Below are positions 7,564 to 15,403 of a stretch of DNA of 30,221 nt, piece by piece. Within the stretch, counting starts at the first letter, position 1. Every line of letters begins with the position of its first letter. The DNA lies in the NCBI GenBank assembly GCA_958353395.1, contig CATWSG010000026.1, positions 1 through 30,221 on the forward strand, in the 5' to 3' direction. The notes beneath the pieces are model-generated. The model had not been told where the DNA came from. It did no database searches and saw only the letters and a list, made by a program, of their open reading frames with translations. The translations under genes and the position numbers were made by a program. This stretch comes from an uncultured Collinsella sp. GTDB lineage: Bacteria > Actinomycetota > Coriobacteriia > Coriobacteriales > Coriobacteriaceae.

Positions 7564-9090
7564 TTAATCCGCTCGATAGTGCGATCCGAGACTTTCGGTC
7601 CGCTTACGCATGGCTTTGACCATCTCCGTCGACAGCTGAATCTGCGACTGTAGGCGGGCGAGGGCTGCGATCTCGCTGTCATCGGCATGCGGCTTGCTCA
7701 GCGCCATGGCCTTGTCTTGCAGCCTTTCAAGCTGTTGCAGGGCCTCGGATAGGCCTGTTTCGGTCCTGTTGATCATGCAATAGGTGCTCATCGTGTGCCT
7801 AAGGCTGTGTGTCAGACGATCGGCATCTGTTGTGGCAATGCCGTACTGGGGGAGGGTGATATCCGCCTTCAGGGCCGCCTCAGGCTCTTTCTGCGCTGTG
7901 AGGGCTGCCGATGCGCCCGCGATACGTCCGAATACGATGCCGTTGGCGCTTGACAAGCCACCAATGCGGTCGGCGCCGTGCATGCCGCCTGTCGCCTCGC
8001 CGCAAGCGTAGAGGCCCTCAACGCCCGTGTACGCGGTCTTATCGATCTTGATGCCGCCGTTAGCGGCGTGGGCATACATCGCAACGCGCATCTCGTCAGT
8101 CGGGGCGATGCCGTGCTCGTCTTGCAGCCAGGTGGCAAAGGTCTGCACAAACTCTGGGACATCCTCGCGGGGGAAGTCGTAGCGGAGCGCCAGGCCTTCG
8201 GCGCCTGCCTGATCGATGGCAAGATCGATAGCGCGGGAGGCCAAGCGTGACGTGAAAGGACCATATCCAGAGCGCTGCTCGAGCAGGTCGTCCAGCTTGT
8301 CGTCGGCAATATCTGCCGGCTGGTCTACATGTACGTAGCGCCAGGTTTTTTCGTTGAAGACCAAGTTACGCTTGGGCTCGATGAAGCCGGGCATCATCTG
8401 CATGAACTCTATATTAGTAAGTGTTGCGCCATGCGCCAGCGCGATGGCCTGCGAGGAGCTGAGCACATCAGCCGACGTAAGGCTGCGCTCGAACAGGCCG
8501 CCTGTGCCACCGGCTGCGATGATCGTGGCCTTGGCAGCAAAGGGCACGATTCGATTTTCGGTGAGGTCGTAGAGCACGGTTCCGGTTATTCTGCCGTTCG
8601 TGTCCTCAACAAGGTCGATAAGCTCATGGCGGGGGAGCAGGCGAATGCCGAGCGACTCGATCCGGGTCGTCAGAGCGTCCTCAAGGGGCTTGCGGGTGAG
8701 GCCGCGCCACATGCGCGTCTTGTGGTCAAAGCAGGGGATAAATTGCTTTTGCTGAGCACTCTCGGCGCTTTGCGGACGCTGGAGCTCAACGCCCAGGTCT
8801 TGCTCGAGCCAGTCAATCGCTTGGGGAATGCCGTGGACGAACGCTTGGACGAGTTCGGGGTCGGCAACGCCGCCGCCGACGGCCAGGATGGTGTCGATGA
8901 GGTCCTGCTCGTCGTCTTCGTTAACGGGTCCGATAAGCCCTAGGCCCCAGGTTCCGGGGAAGAAGCTCGATCCACTCATAGTCTTGCCGGCGCTTGCCAC
9001 AGTGACGGTTGCACCCGTGCGTGCCGCTTCGATGGCGGCGCAAAGGCCCGCAATGCCAGATCCAATTACCAGTACATCAGTCGATTCCAT
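7564..9090 (-). CDS. FAD-dependent oxidoreductase, L-aspartate oxidase/fumarate reductase flavoprotein-like
   Basis: A 508-residue flavoprotein. I chose the ATG at 9090 because DVLVIGSGIAGLCAA follows directly as the Rossmann FAD-binding site (GSGIAG at residues 10-15) and AAGGAA lies just upstream; the frame stays open to 9147 but that extension is not protein-like. IIAAGGTGGLFE in the middle and the C-terminal GLYACGEATGGMHGADRIGGLSSANGIVFGR match the second FAD contact of the succinate dehydrogenase/fumarate reductase/L-aspartate oxidase group. There is no signal peptide, heme-binding motif or FMN domain, and neither nadA/nadC nor iron-sulfur subunit genes are beside it. An NAD-biosynthesis role is possible but unsupported by context. 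Confidence 0.85.
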   Translation of the reverse strand: MESTDVLVIGSGIAGLCAAIEAARTGATVTVASAGKTMSGSSFFPGTWGLGLIGPVNEDDEQDLIDTILAVGGGVADPELVQAFVHGIPQAIDWLEQDLGVELQRPQSAESAQQKQFIPCFDHKTRMWRGLTRKPLEDALTTRIESLGIRLLPRHELIDLVEDTNGRITGTVLYDLTENRIVPFAAKATIIAAGGTGGLFERSLTSADVLSSSQAIALAHGATLTNIEFMQMMPGFIEPKRNLVFNEKTWRYVHVDQPADIADDKLDDLLEQRSGYGPFTSRLASRAIDLAIDQAGAEGLALRYDFPREDVPEFVQTFATWLQDEHGIAPTDEMRVAMYAHAANGGIKIDKTAYTGVEGLYACGEATGGMHGADRIGGLSSANGIVFGRIAGASAALTAQKEPEAALKADITLPQYGIATTDADRLTHSLRHTMSTYCMINRTETGLSEALQQLERLQDKAMALSKPHADDSEIAALARLQSQIQLSTEMVKAMRKRTESLGSHYRAD

Positions 9091-9276
9091 CGGATTCCTT
9101 TCTCGTCCGGCGCATTGTCGCACGGGTGATCGGCAATGGGGCCGCAAAGACTCGGCAAATCGGTAAAGGGCAAATATGGCAGGTGGGCGTCATGGACGCT
9201 CTGACGCTCCATCTCATCACATCTTGTATTTCGCCCCAACTGATATATCGGCATTAGCTACCCTGCGACAGCGCAA

Positions 9277-9311
9277 ACAAAAAGAGCCGCTACCTGGGTG
9301 GGTAGCGGCTC
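9277..9311 (-). terminator. Intrinsic terminator of the GGGtGRT operon
   Basis: Read on minus, an 11-bp perfect stem (9301-9311 with 9284-9294) with a 6-nt loop is followed by TTTTTGTTT. It lies 36 bp after the end of the GGGtGRT gene. Confidence 0.88.
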
Positions 9312-9346
9312 CAAAGCTCAACTATATGAGCATCGCGCGGGCGCGA

Positions 9347-10351
9347 TTAGGCCTTGAGGGCCTCCTCGACGGCGACAGCGCAGGCGACGGTGGCACCGAC
9401 CATGGGGTTGTTGCCCATGCCGATGAGACCCATCATGTCAACGTGCGCAGGCACGGAGGAAGAACCGGCGAACTGGGCGTCGGAGTGCATACGGCCCATG
9501 GTGTCGGTCATGCCGTAAGAGGCAGGGCCGGCGCCCATGTTGTCCGGGTGCAGGGTACGACCAGTGCCGCCACCAGAAGCGACGGAGAAGTACTTCTTGC
9601 CAGCCTCGAGGCGCTCCTTCTTGTAGGTGCCAGCGACGGGGTGCTGGAAGCGCGTGGGGTTGGTGGAGTTACCGGTGATCGAGATGTCGACGTTCTCGTG
9701 CCACATGATGGCAACGCCCTCGCGGACGTCGTCGGCGCCGTAGCAGTTGACGGCGGCGCGGGGACCATCGGAGTAGGGGATGGTCTCGACGACCTTGAGC
9801 TCGCCCGTGAAGTAGTCGAACTGGGTCTTCACGTAGGTGAAGCCGTTGATGCGGGCGATGATCTGAGCAGCGTCCTTGCCCAGACCGTTGAGGATGACGC
9901 GCAGCGGCTTCTTGCGAGCCTTGTTGGCGTTTAGAGCCAGGCCGATAGCACCCTCAGCGGCAGCGAAGGACTCGTGACCGGCCAGGAAGGCGAAGCACTC
10001 GGTGTCGTCGGAGAGCAGCATAGCGCCCAGGTTGCCGTGGCCCAGACCGACCTTGCGGTCCTCGGCGACGGAGCCGGGAACGGTGAAGGCCTGGATGCCC
10101 TCGCCGATGATGGCGGCAGCCTCAGAAGCGGACTTGGCGCCACGCTTGACAGCGAGAGCGCAACCGAGGGTGTAGGCCCACTCGGCGTTCTGGAAGGCGA
10201 TGGACTGGGTGTTGTTGACGATCTCACGCGGGTTGAAGCCCTTGTCGGTGCAGATCTGCAGAGCTTCCTCGAGGGAGGCGATGCCGTTGTCGGCGAGGCA
10301 CTTGTTGATCTTGTCAGCGCGGCGCTCGTAACCTTCGAACGTAACAGTCAT
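9347..10351 (-). CDS. GGGtGRT protein
   Basis: A 334-residue member of the family named for its motif, seen here as GGGTGRT at residues 260-266 within a glycine-rich stretch continuing LHPDNMGAGPASYG. The family is common in strict anaerobes and its biochemical role is not established to my knowledge. Histidines and acidic residues cluster in conserved-looking segments (GLGHGNLGAMLLSDDTE, FLAGHESFAAAEGA, IMWHENVDIS), which suggests an enzyme or metal-binding protein; no signal peptide or membrane segment is present. It begins 18 bp after the NifU-like gene and shares its operon, pointing to iron-sulfur metabolism. Family assignment is firm; function is not. Confidence 0.9.
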   Translation of the reverse strand: MTVTFEGYERRADKINKCLADNGIASLEEALQICTDKGFNPREIVNNTQSIAFQNAEWAYTLGCALAVKRGAKSASEAAAIIGEGIQAFTVPGSVAEDRKVGLGHGNLGAMLLSDDTECFAFLAGHESFAAAEGAIGLALNANKARKKPLRVILNGLGKDAAQIIARINGFTYVKTQFDYFTGELKVVETIPYSDGPRAAVNCYGADDVREGVAIMWHENVDISITGNSTNPTRFQHPVAGTYKKERLEAGKKYFSVASGGGTGRTLHPDNMGAGPASYGMTDTMGRMHSDAQFAGSSSVPAHVDMMGLIGMGNNPMVGATVACAVAVEEALKA

Positions 10352-10369
10352 AGTTATTTCCCTCCCTTT

Positions 10370-11104
10370 CTACTCGTGAACCGGGAACACGCTGGCGACG
10401 GAGTGAGTCTCCTCGTCGGTGCGCGGGTCGATGTACTTGGCAGCGTTCTCCCACTGACCATAGTGGCCCATAGCGCCAGCGATGGCCTCCTCGGGGGTCT
10501 TGCCGGCCTTGACGGCGTCGGTGAACTTGCCGAGGTTCAGGAACTCGAATGCGATGATCTCGTTCTTGTCGTTGAGAGCCATGCGGGTGACGTAGCCCTG
10601 AGCGAGCTCGAGGTAACGAGCGCCCTTGGCCTTGGTGCCGAACATGGTGCCGACCTGAGAGCGAAGGCCCTTGCCGAGGTCGTCGAGGGAGGCGCCCACG
10701 GGCAGGCCGCCCTCGGAGAACGCGGTCTGGCTGCGGCCGTAAACGATCTGCAGGAAGATCTCGCGCATAGCAACGTTGATGGCGTCGCAGACGAGGTCGG
10801 TGTTGAGGGCCTCGAGGATGGTCTTACCGGGAAGGATCTCGGAAGCCATGGCGGCAGAGTGGGTCATACCCGAGCAGCCGATGGTCTCAACGAGGGCCTC
10901 CTCGATGATGCCGTCCTTGACGTTCAGCGTGAGCTTGCAGGCGCCCTGCTGAGGTGCGCACCAACCCACACCGTGCGTAAGACCGGAGATGTCGGAAATC
11001 TCCTTAGCCTGGACCCACTTGCCCTCCTCGGGGATGGGTGCGGGGCCGTGGTATGCACCCTTGGCAACGGGGCACATGTTCTCCACTTCCTGTGAGTACT
11101 GCAT
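10370..11104 (-). CDS. NifU-like iron-sulfur cluster assembly scaffold protein (GGGtGRT partner)
   Basis: A 244-residue protein whose central part resembles the IscU/NifU N-terminal scaffold domain: cysteines at C49 and C56 (GWCAPQQGAC), C77 in ETIGCSGMTHSAAM, and C106 in LVCDAINVA, with C11 near the start. The ATG at 11104 has a purine-rich AGGAGAG just upstream; the frame extends to 11269 but that part is implausible. It is longer than IscU/SufU and is the first gene of a two-gene operon with the GGGtGRT protein. The window also has a separate sufU, so this is a second, dedicated scaffold. What cluster or client it serves is unknown. Confidence 0.85.
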   Translation of the reverse strand: MQYSQEVENMCPVAKGAYHGPAPIPEEGKWVQAKEISDISGLTHGVGWCAPQQGACKLTLNVKDGIIEEALVETIGCSGMTHSAAMASEILPGKTILEALNTDLVCDAINVAMREIFLQIVYGRSQTAFSEGGLPVGASLDDLGKGLRSQVGTMFGTKAKGARYLELAQGYVTRMALNDKNEIIAFEFLNLGKFTDAVKAGKTPEEAIAGAMGHYGQWENAAKYIDPRTDEETHSVASVFPVHE

Positions 11105-11507
11105 GCCTCTCCTCTCTATCGTGTTGGCGTCCCGTCTGGGGGCCGTGGCTGGCGATTGCCGGGCGACCCTTCGAAAGGGACATGACATGCAGCCCCTATA
11201 ATACCGCGAAATGCACGGAATATTCGGCGAACGGCTCAGTTTTCGTAGCGAGATGCGCGGAACTTTCAATTGAAACGGTTTAACTCTATATTCTGTGGTC
11301 GTGCGCTTCCGTTGAGGGGGTCCGTCTTGGGCAAGCTTTTGGTCAGCTTTTGTAAGCGTTGCAGGGGTTGACCTGTTGCAACGGTGCCGTTCGCCGCCTG
11401 TTTACTGCCTTTGGCCGCGCGAGCGAATTGTTTTGCGTGAATGTTTTGATGGCACGCTTCAATCGTGCTGTATTGGATGGCAAGCAGATCCCGGCGAAGG
11501 GAGCGCC
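11105..11507. other. 403-bp divergent intergenic region
   Basis: No convincing gene. On minus, TATTAT (complement of 11198-11203) could be the -10 of the NifU-like operon, without a good -35. On plus, TTTCAA (11264-11269), a 17-bp spacer and TATATT (11287-11292) form a plausible promoter, and its -35 lies in the perfect 12-bp palindrome 11264-11275. A 7-bp inverted repeat (11357-11363 with 11377-11383) precedes the transposase-like gene. Confidence 0.4.
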
Positions 11508-12317
11508 ATGCAGCGCGTTTGGAGAACGGTTACCGGCTTTTACCATGTCTGTGCCCGCGGTACGGGCAAGCAGCTCATCTTTGAGGGCGATGAAGACCGG
11601 TGGGAGTTCTTGGAGCTGATGCGTGAGTGCTGCCGCAAGGCGGGCGTGGCGGTTATCGCCTGGTGCCTTATGGGCAATCACGTGCGTCTGGTGCTTGCAG
11701 ATTACGAGGACGCGATGAGCGCGGCGATGCACCGGCTGCTTTTGACGTACGCGCGGCGGTTCAATAAACGCACGGGGCGCACAGGGCATCTGTTCCAGAA
11801 CCGTTTTGACCGGCGCTCGCTCGATACCGACTGGCAGGTGATGGAGGCTATTCGCTCCGTTCACGCCGATCCGCAGGAGGCGGGCATCAGTCTCATTGAG
11901 CGTTATCCCTGGAGCAGCTTTCCGGAGCATTTGTGCGCTTACGACGGTGACGCGGCCGATGTCGCGAGGGGATTTTCTGATCCTTCTTGCGTGCTTGAGC
12001 TTTTTGGTTCTGCCGAGGGCTTTATTGCCTATTCGCTTTCGACGCCCGACGGCGGCGAACCGGCGCTGCGCGATATGAAAGAGACAGAGTGGGAACGCCA
12101 CGCCTTTGCCGACAAGTTGGCGAAAAGCCTCGGGGCTCCGCTCCATGGGGTTAAAGACGCACCGCCTGCGCAGCGCGATACCGTTATTTTTGGATTGCAC
12201 GATGCCGGTTTTACGGTGCGCCAGATTGAGCGGTATACCGGGATTGGCAAAAGTACCGTCTCTCGTATCGTGCGCGCTTATGCGCGGGTGAAGGCACAGA
12301 CTGAGCTCTCGGAATAG
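11508..12317 (+). CDS. REP-associated-type Y1 (IS200-like) transposase homologue, probably inactive
   Basis: A 269-residue protein related to RAYT/TnpA-REP single-strand transposases. The ATG at 11508 follows AAGGGAG; the open frame further upstream lacks family similarity. Family landmarks are FYHVCARGTGKQLIF near the start, AWCLMGNHVRLVL (52-63), and ARRFNKRTGRTGHLFQNRF (82-100). Two key positions are altered: the HUH metal motif reads H58-V-R60, not H-x-H, and the usual RYIHLNP block with the expected catalytic tyrosine reads R116-S-V-H-A-D-P, with Ser in its place. The C-terminus (FTVRQIERYTGIGKSTVSRIVRAY) is a helix-turn-helix. This suggests a DNA-binding protein without transposase activity. 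No terminal insertion-sequence ends are evident. Confidence 0.85.
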   Translation: MQRVWRTVTGFYHVCARGTGKQLIFEGDEDRWEFLELMRECCRKAGVAVIAWCLMGNHVRLVLADYEDAMSAAMHRLLLTYARRFNKRTGRTGHLFQNRFDRRSLDTDWQVMEAIRSVHADPQEAGISLIERYPWSSFPEHLCAYDGDAADVARGFSDPSCVLELFGSAEGFIAYSLSTPDGGEPALRDMKETEWERHAFADKLAKSLGAPLHGVKDAPPAQRDTVIFGLHDAGFTVRQIERYTGIGKSTVSRIVRAYARVKAQTELSE

Positions 12318-12354
12318 AAAATGGCCGAACCACTCTTGTCAAGCGATTCGGCCA
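12318..12354 (-). terminator. Probable terminator of the suf operon
   Basis: Read on minus, an 8-bp stem TGGCCGAA/TTCGGCCA (arms 12347-12354 and 12322-12329) with a 17-nt loop is followed by TTTTC. It lies about 29 bp after the sufU stop. The stem is modest, so efficiency is uncertain. Confidence 0.55.
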
Positions 12355-12362
12355 ACAAAAAT

Positions 12363-12402
12363 CTTAAGATTTGGGACAAGTGCTACTGATTATTTCGCCC
12401 CT
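12363..12402. repeat. Copy of the suf operator at the 3' end of the operon
   Basis: Bases 12363-12379 repeat exactly, in the same orientation, the 17 bases at 17793-17809 in the suf/regulator control region. Similarity continues at lower level to 12401 (29 of 40 aligned positions), so the TGGGACAA left arm and a degenerate right arm keep the same 15-bp spacing. The copy overlaps the last codons of sufU. Confidence 0.75.
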
Positions 12403-12817
12403 CGAGCATGCCGTCGAGGGTGCGCCAGGCGAGCTCGGCGCATTTGACGCGGGCGGGCATGTGCGAGATGTCCTGGAGCTGGGCGGCTTCGTCCAGGTCT
12501 TCCAGGTCCTCCTCGGAGAGCTTCTCGCCGCGGATCATGGCGAGGAAGAGCTCTGCCAGGCGGCGAGCTTCCTCGACGGTCTCGCCGGTGATGAGATCGG
12601 CCATGATGTCGGCACTGGCCTGGCTGATGGCGCAGCCGTGGCCGGTAAAGGAGGCCTCCTCGATCACGTTGTTCTCGACACGCAGCTGCAGAGTGAGCTC
12701 GTCTCCGCAGCTGGGGTTGATGCCGTCGTGCTCGTGCGTGGGAGCATCCATCTCGTACTTGTAGTCGGGGTGCGAGTTGTGCTCCATAAATGTGGTGGAG
12801 GTGTACAGATTACCCAT
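12383..12817 (-). CDS. sufU: SufU iron-sulfur cluster scaffold / sulfur-transfer protein
   Basis: A 144-residue Zn-binding partner of SufS that accepts persulfide sulfur for the SufBCD scaffold. The family residues are visible: C37 and D39 in NPSCGD, C62 in GHGCAIS, and C126 in VKCAEL, with the acidic insertion typical of SufU relative to IscU (about 98-116). The ATG at 12817 lies inside the end of sufS (the overlap reads ATGGGTAA), so translation is coupled. It is the last gene of the suf operon; its final codons lie in the operator-like repeat. Confidence 0.95.
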   Translation of the reverse strand: MGNLYTSTTFMEHNSHPDYKYEMDAPTHEHDGINPSCGDELTLQLRVENNVIEEASFTGHGCAISQASADIMADLITGETVEEARRLAELFLAMIRGEKLSEEDLEDLDEAAQLQDISHMPARVKCAELAWRTLDGMLEGRNNQ

Positions 12818-14135
12818 TGAACGTGCTCCAAACGTGATGCAGGCCGGCGATGAACTTGTCAATGTCGGCCTTGTCGTTGTAGAAGGCCACGCTGGCGCGG
12901 CAGCAGGCAAGGTTCTCGACGCCCAGCCAGGTGAGCAGCGGCTGTGCACAGTGGTGACCGGCGCGGATGCAGACGCCGTCCATGTCCATGATGCTCGCGA
13001 CGTCGTGCGGGTGGATGCCGCGGACGTTAAAGCTCACAACGCCGTGGTGGTTGTCCCAATAGATGGAGCCGATGATCTGGACAAAGTCGAGCTGCATGAG
13101 CTCGCCCATCAGGTAGTGGACGAGTGCCTGCTCGCGTGCCTGGATGTTCTCGTAACCCACCGTGTTGACCAGGTAGTCGAGTGCCGCACCCGTGGCGAAG
13201 ATGCCGGCGGCGTCCTGTGTGCCGGCCTCGAATTTCTCGGGAACGGGCGCCCAGACGGCGTCCTGCTCGGTAACAGAGTCAATCATCTCGCCGCCGGTGA
13301 GCATGGGCGGCATGGCGTTGAGCAGGTCCATCTTGCCCCACAGCACGCCGATGCCCATGGGGCCCATAGCCTTGTGTGCGCTAAAGGCAAAGAAGTCGGC
13401 GCCCAGGTCGGCCACATCGACCGGCATGTGCGGCAGCGACTGCGCACCGTCGACGACCAGGTAGCCGCCATACTTGTGCACGAGCTTGCCGAGGTTCTTG
13501 ACTGGGTTCTCGACTCCCAACACGTTGGAGACCTGACCCACGGCCAGAATCTTGGTCTTGGGACCAACCTTGGCAAGAACCTCCTCGGTGGTGAGCTGAC
13601 CGGTCTTGGTGGGGTAGAGGTAGACGAGCTTGGCGCCGGTCTCGCGGCAGACCTGCTGCCACGGAATCAGGTTGGAGTGGTGCTCCATGATGGTGATGAC
13701 GACCTCGTCGCCCGGCTCGAGGACTGTGGGTGCAAAGCTCTTGGCGACCAGGTTGAGCGACTCGCTCGTGTTGCGGGTGAAGACGACCTCGTTGGCCTGG
13801 GCAGCGCCGATGAGGTCGGCGATCTGCTGGCGCACCTTCGCGATAGCCTCAGTGGCCTCGACGGACAGCGAGTACAGGCCGCGCAGAGGGTTGGCGTTCA
13901 TGCGCTGGTAGAAGTCGCGCTCGGCGTCGAGCACACAGGCAGGACGCTGCGCGGTGGCGGCACTATCGAGGAAGGCGATCTCGGGGTGCTGCTGGAACAG
14001 CGGGAACTGCGCCTTGTAGGGATTAGTCTCGATGTCGACGGTAGGCCAGCCGCGCGAGGCCTCGTCGCTGGCGTCGAGCTCCATAGGCTCCGGTGCGGTA
14101 CAGGTGTCGCATTTAACGTGCTCGGTGTCGATCAT
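12810..14135 (-). CDS. sufS: SufS cysteine desulfurase
   Basis: PLP enzyme, 441 residues, that converts L-cysteine to alanine and passes the sulfur as persulfide to SufU. H152/H153 (MEHHSN), D229 (VVDGAQ) and K255 (SAHK) are the cofactor residues, and C396 in RAGHHCAQP is the persulfide-forming cysteine in the type II (SufS/CsdA) context. An N-terminal extension of about 35 residues before the usual start contains C9-x-x-C12, not expected in the core family. It overlaps sufD by four bases (ATGA) and sufU by eight, indicating translational coupling. Confidence 0.97.
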   Translation of the reverse strand: MIDTEHVKCDTCTAPEPMELDASDEASRGWPTVDIETNPYKAQFPLFQQHPEIAFLDSAATAQRPACVLDAERDFYQRMNANPLRGLYSLSVEATEAIAKVRQQIADLIGAAQANEVVFTRNTSESLNLVAKSFAPTVLEPGDEVVITIMEHHSNLIPWQQVCRETGAKLVYLYPTKTGQLTTEEVLAKVGPKTKILAVGQVSNVLGVENPVKNLGKLVHKYGGYLVVDGAQSLPHMPVDVADLGADFFAFSAHKAMGPMGIGVLWGKMDLLNAMPPMLTGGEMIDSVTEQDAVWAPVPEKFEAGTQDAAGIFATGAALDYLVNTVGYENIQAREQALVHYLMGELMQLDFVQIIGSIYWDNHHGVVSFNVRGIHPHDVASIMDMDGVCIRAGHHCAQPLLTWLGVENLACCRASVAFYNDKADIDKFIAGLHHVWSTFNG

Positions 14136-15403
14136 GCGAGCTCCTCTTCAAAGTTGTCGATCAGGTTGTTGCCCAGGCGGACGACGGCGGCGCGGGTGCG
14201 CTCGTCGGTGGCGGAAAGTGCGGCGTCCTCCAGCTTGGCGCGGACGAACAGGTCCTCGGCGGCGTTTTGGTCAAGGCCGCGGCAGGCGAGGTAGAACAGT
14301 TGCTCGTCGCGGACGTGGCCGATGGTGGCTCCGTGGTTGCCGGCGACGTCGTCCTCGTCGCAGAGAATGACGGGAACGGTCTTGTTGTCGACGCCCTTGT
14401 TGGCCAAAAGCACCGTCTCGCGCTCGGTGCCGGTTGCACCCTTGCAACCGTGCACGAGGTCGATGGTGCCGCGGTAGACCTTCTTGGACGTGCCGGTCAG
14501 CACGCCGTTGGCGTCGATCTCGCACTCGGTCTTGCGACCGCGGTGGCGCAGCTCGTAGTTAAAGTCGCGCACCTGCTCTCGGGCGCCCAGGTAGTCAGTA
14601 TCGATGGTGACCTTGGCGGTATCGCCCAGCAGGTCGCCGGCAAGGCCGGTGGCGCTGGCGCCGGCACCCAGGACGGTGTGCTGCACGTTGACGCGCGCGC
14701 CCTCGTCCAGGAACAGGCCGGTGTCGTCGAGCGCGATCCAGCTATCGTCGAGCGTCTGCGTGCAGGTCACGTTGACGGTGGCGTACTCGTGGGCGCACAC
14801 GCGTAGCACGGATCCCACGACGCCTTGGCCGGCAACGGGAGAGTCCAGGGCAATAAGCAGATCGAGCGTCGACTGGGGACGGGCGACGACGTCGATGGCG
14901 GCGATGGCCGCGGCTGCATCGACACCGCTCACGCGCACGGTAACCGTGGCGTGCTTGTATGCGGGCACATCGATGACGATGCGCTTGGTGGCGTGGTCGG
15001 CCAAGTAGGTGTAGGCAGCCTCGCCCATGCCGGTCTCGAAGGCTTCAGCAGGGGAGAGCTCCTCCTCGAGCTTGATGGCACCGGCCTGGTAGATGGAGGT
15101 GGCGGGCACGTCAAGCTCGGTCTCGGGCGTGATGCGGGCGCGGTCGGCGGCGTCGCCGGGGGCGGAGGCGCGGCGCTCGGGGAAGCGCTCGGCCATGGCG
15201 TCCATGGCGGCGTTAAATGCGTCGGCAGCGCCGCGGAACTGCTCGTCCAAGCCCTCGACCTTAACAGCCTCGGTGGGAGCGGCGGCAAGCTCGTCAGAGA
15301 GCTCGAGCTTGGTCTGGTTCATCTTCAGCCAACCCCAAGTGGCAGCTGGCATCGCATTGACCTGCTCAAGGGTGGTAGCAGCGGTGTTCGTGGTCTGGTT
15401 CAT
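14132..15403 (-). CDS. sufD: SufD, Fe-S cluster assembly complex subunit
   Basis: A 423-residue SufB/SufD-family protein that pairs with SufB and SufC in the SufBCD scaffold. The N-terminal half is divergent and Ala-rich. The C-terminal beta-helix part carries the family pattern RHRGRKTECEIDANGVLTGTSKKVYRGTIDLVHGCKG and, near the end, NHGATIGHVRDEQLFYLACRGLD, with the His-containing NHGATIG segment that parallels the SufB sequence HEATIGRIG. Its ATG overlaps the sufB stop (TAATG), and its stop overlaps sufS. The order between sufB and sufS supports SufD over a second SufB. Confidence 0.94.
   Translation of the reverse strand: MNQTTNTAATTLEQVNAMPAATWGWLKMNQTKLELSDELAAAPTEAVKVEGLDEQFRGAADAFNAAMDAMAERFPERRASAPGDAADRARITPETELDVPATSIYQAGAIKLEEELSPAEAFETGMGEAAYTYLADHATKRIVIDVPAYKHATVTVRVSGVDAAAAIAAIDVVARPQSTLDLLIALDSPVAGQGVVGSVLRVCAHEYATVNVTCTQTLDDSWIALDDTGLFLDEGARVNVQHTVLGAGASATGLAGDLLGDTAKVTIDTDYLGAREQVRDFNYELRHRGRKTECEIDANGVLTGTSKKVYRGTIDLVHGCKGATGTERETVLLANKGVDNKTVPVILCDEDDVAGNHGATIGHVRDEQLFYLACRGLDQNAAEDLFVRAKLEDAALSATDERTRAAVVRLGNNLIDNFEEELA

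Noticed and set aside
12777..14294. Plus-strand open frame opposite sufS
   Set aside because: Shadow of sufS, with no family resemblance and no ribosome-binding site.
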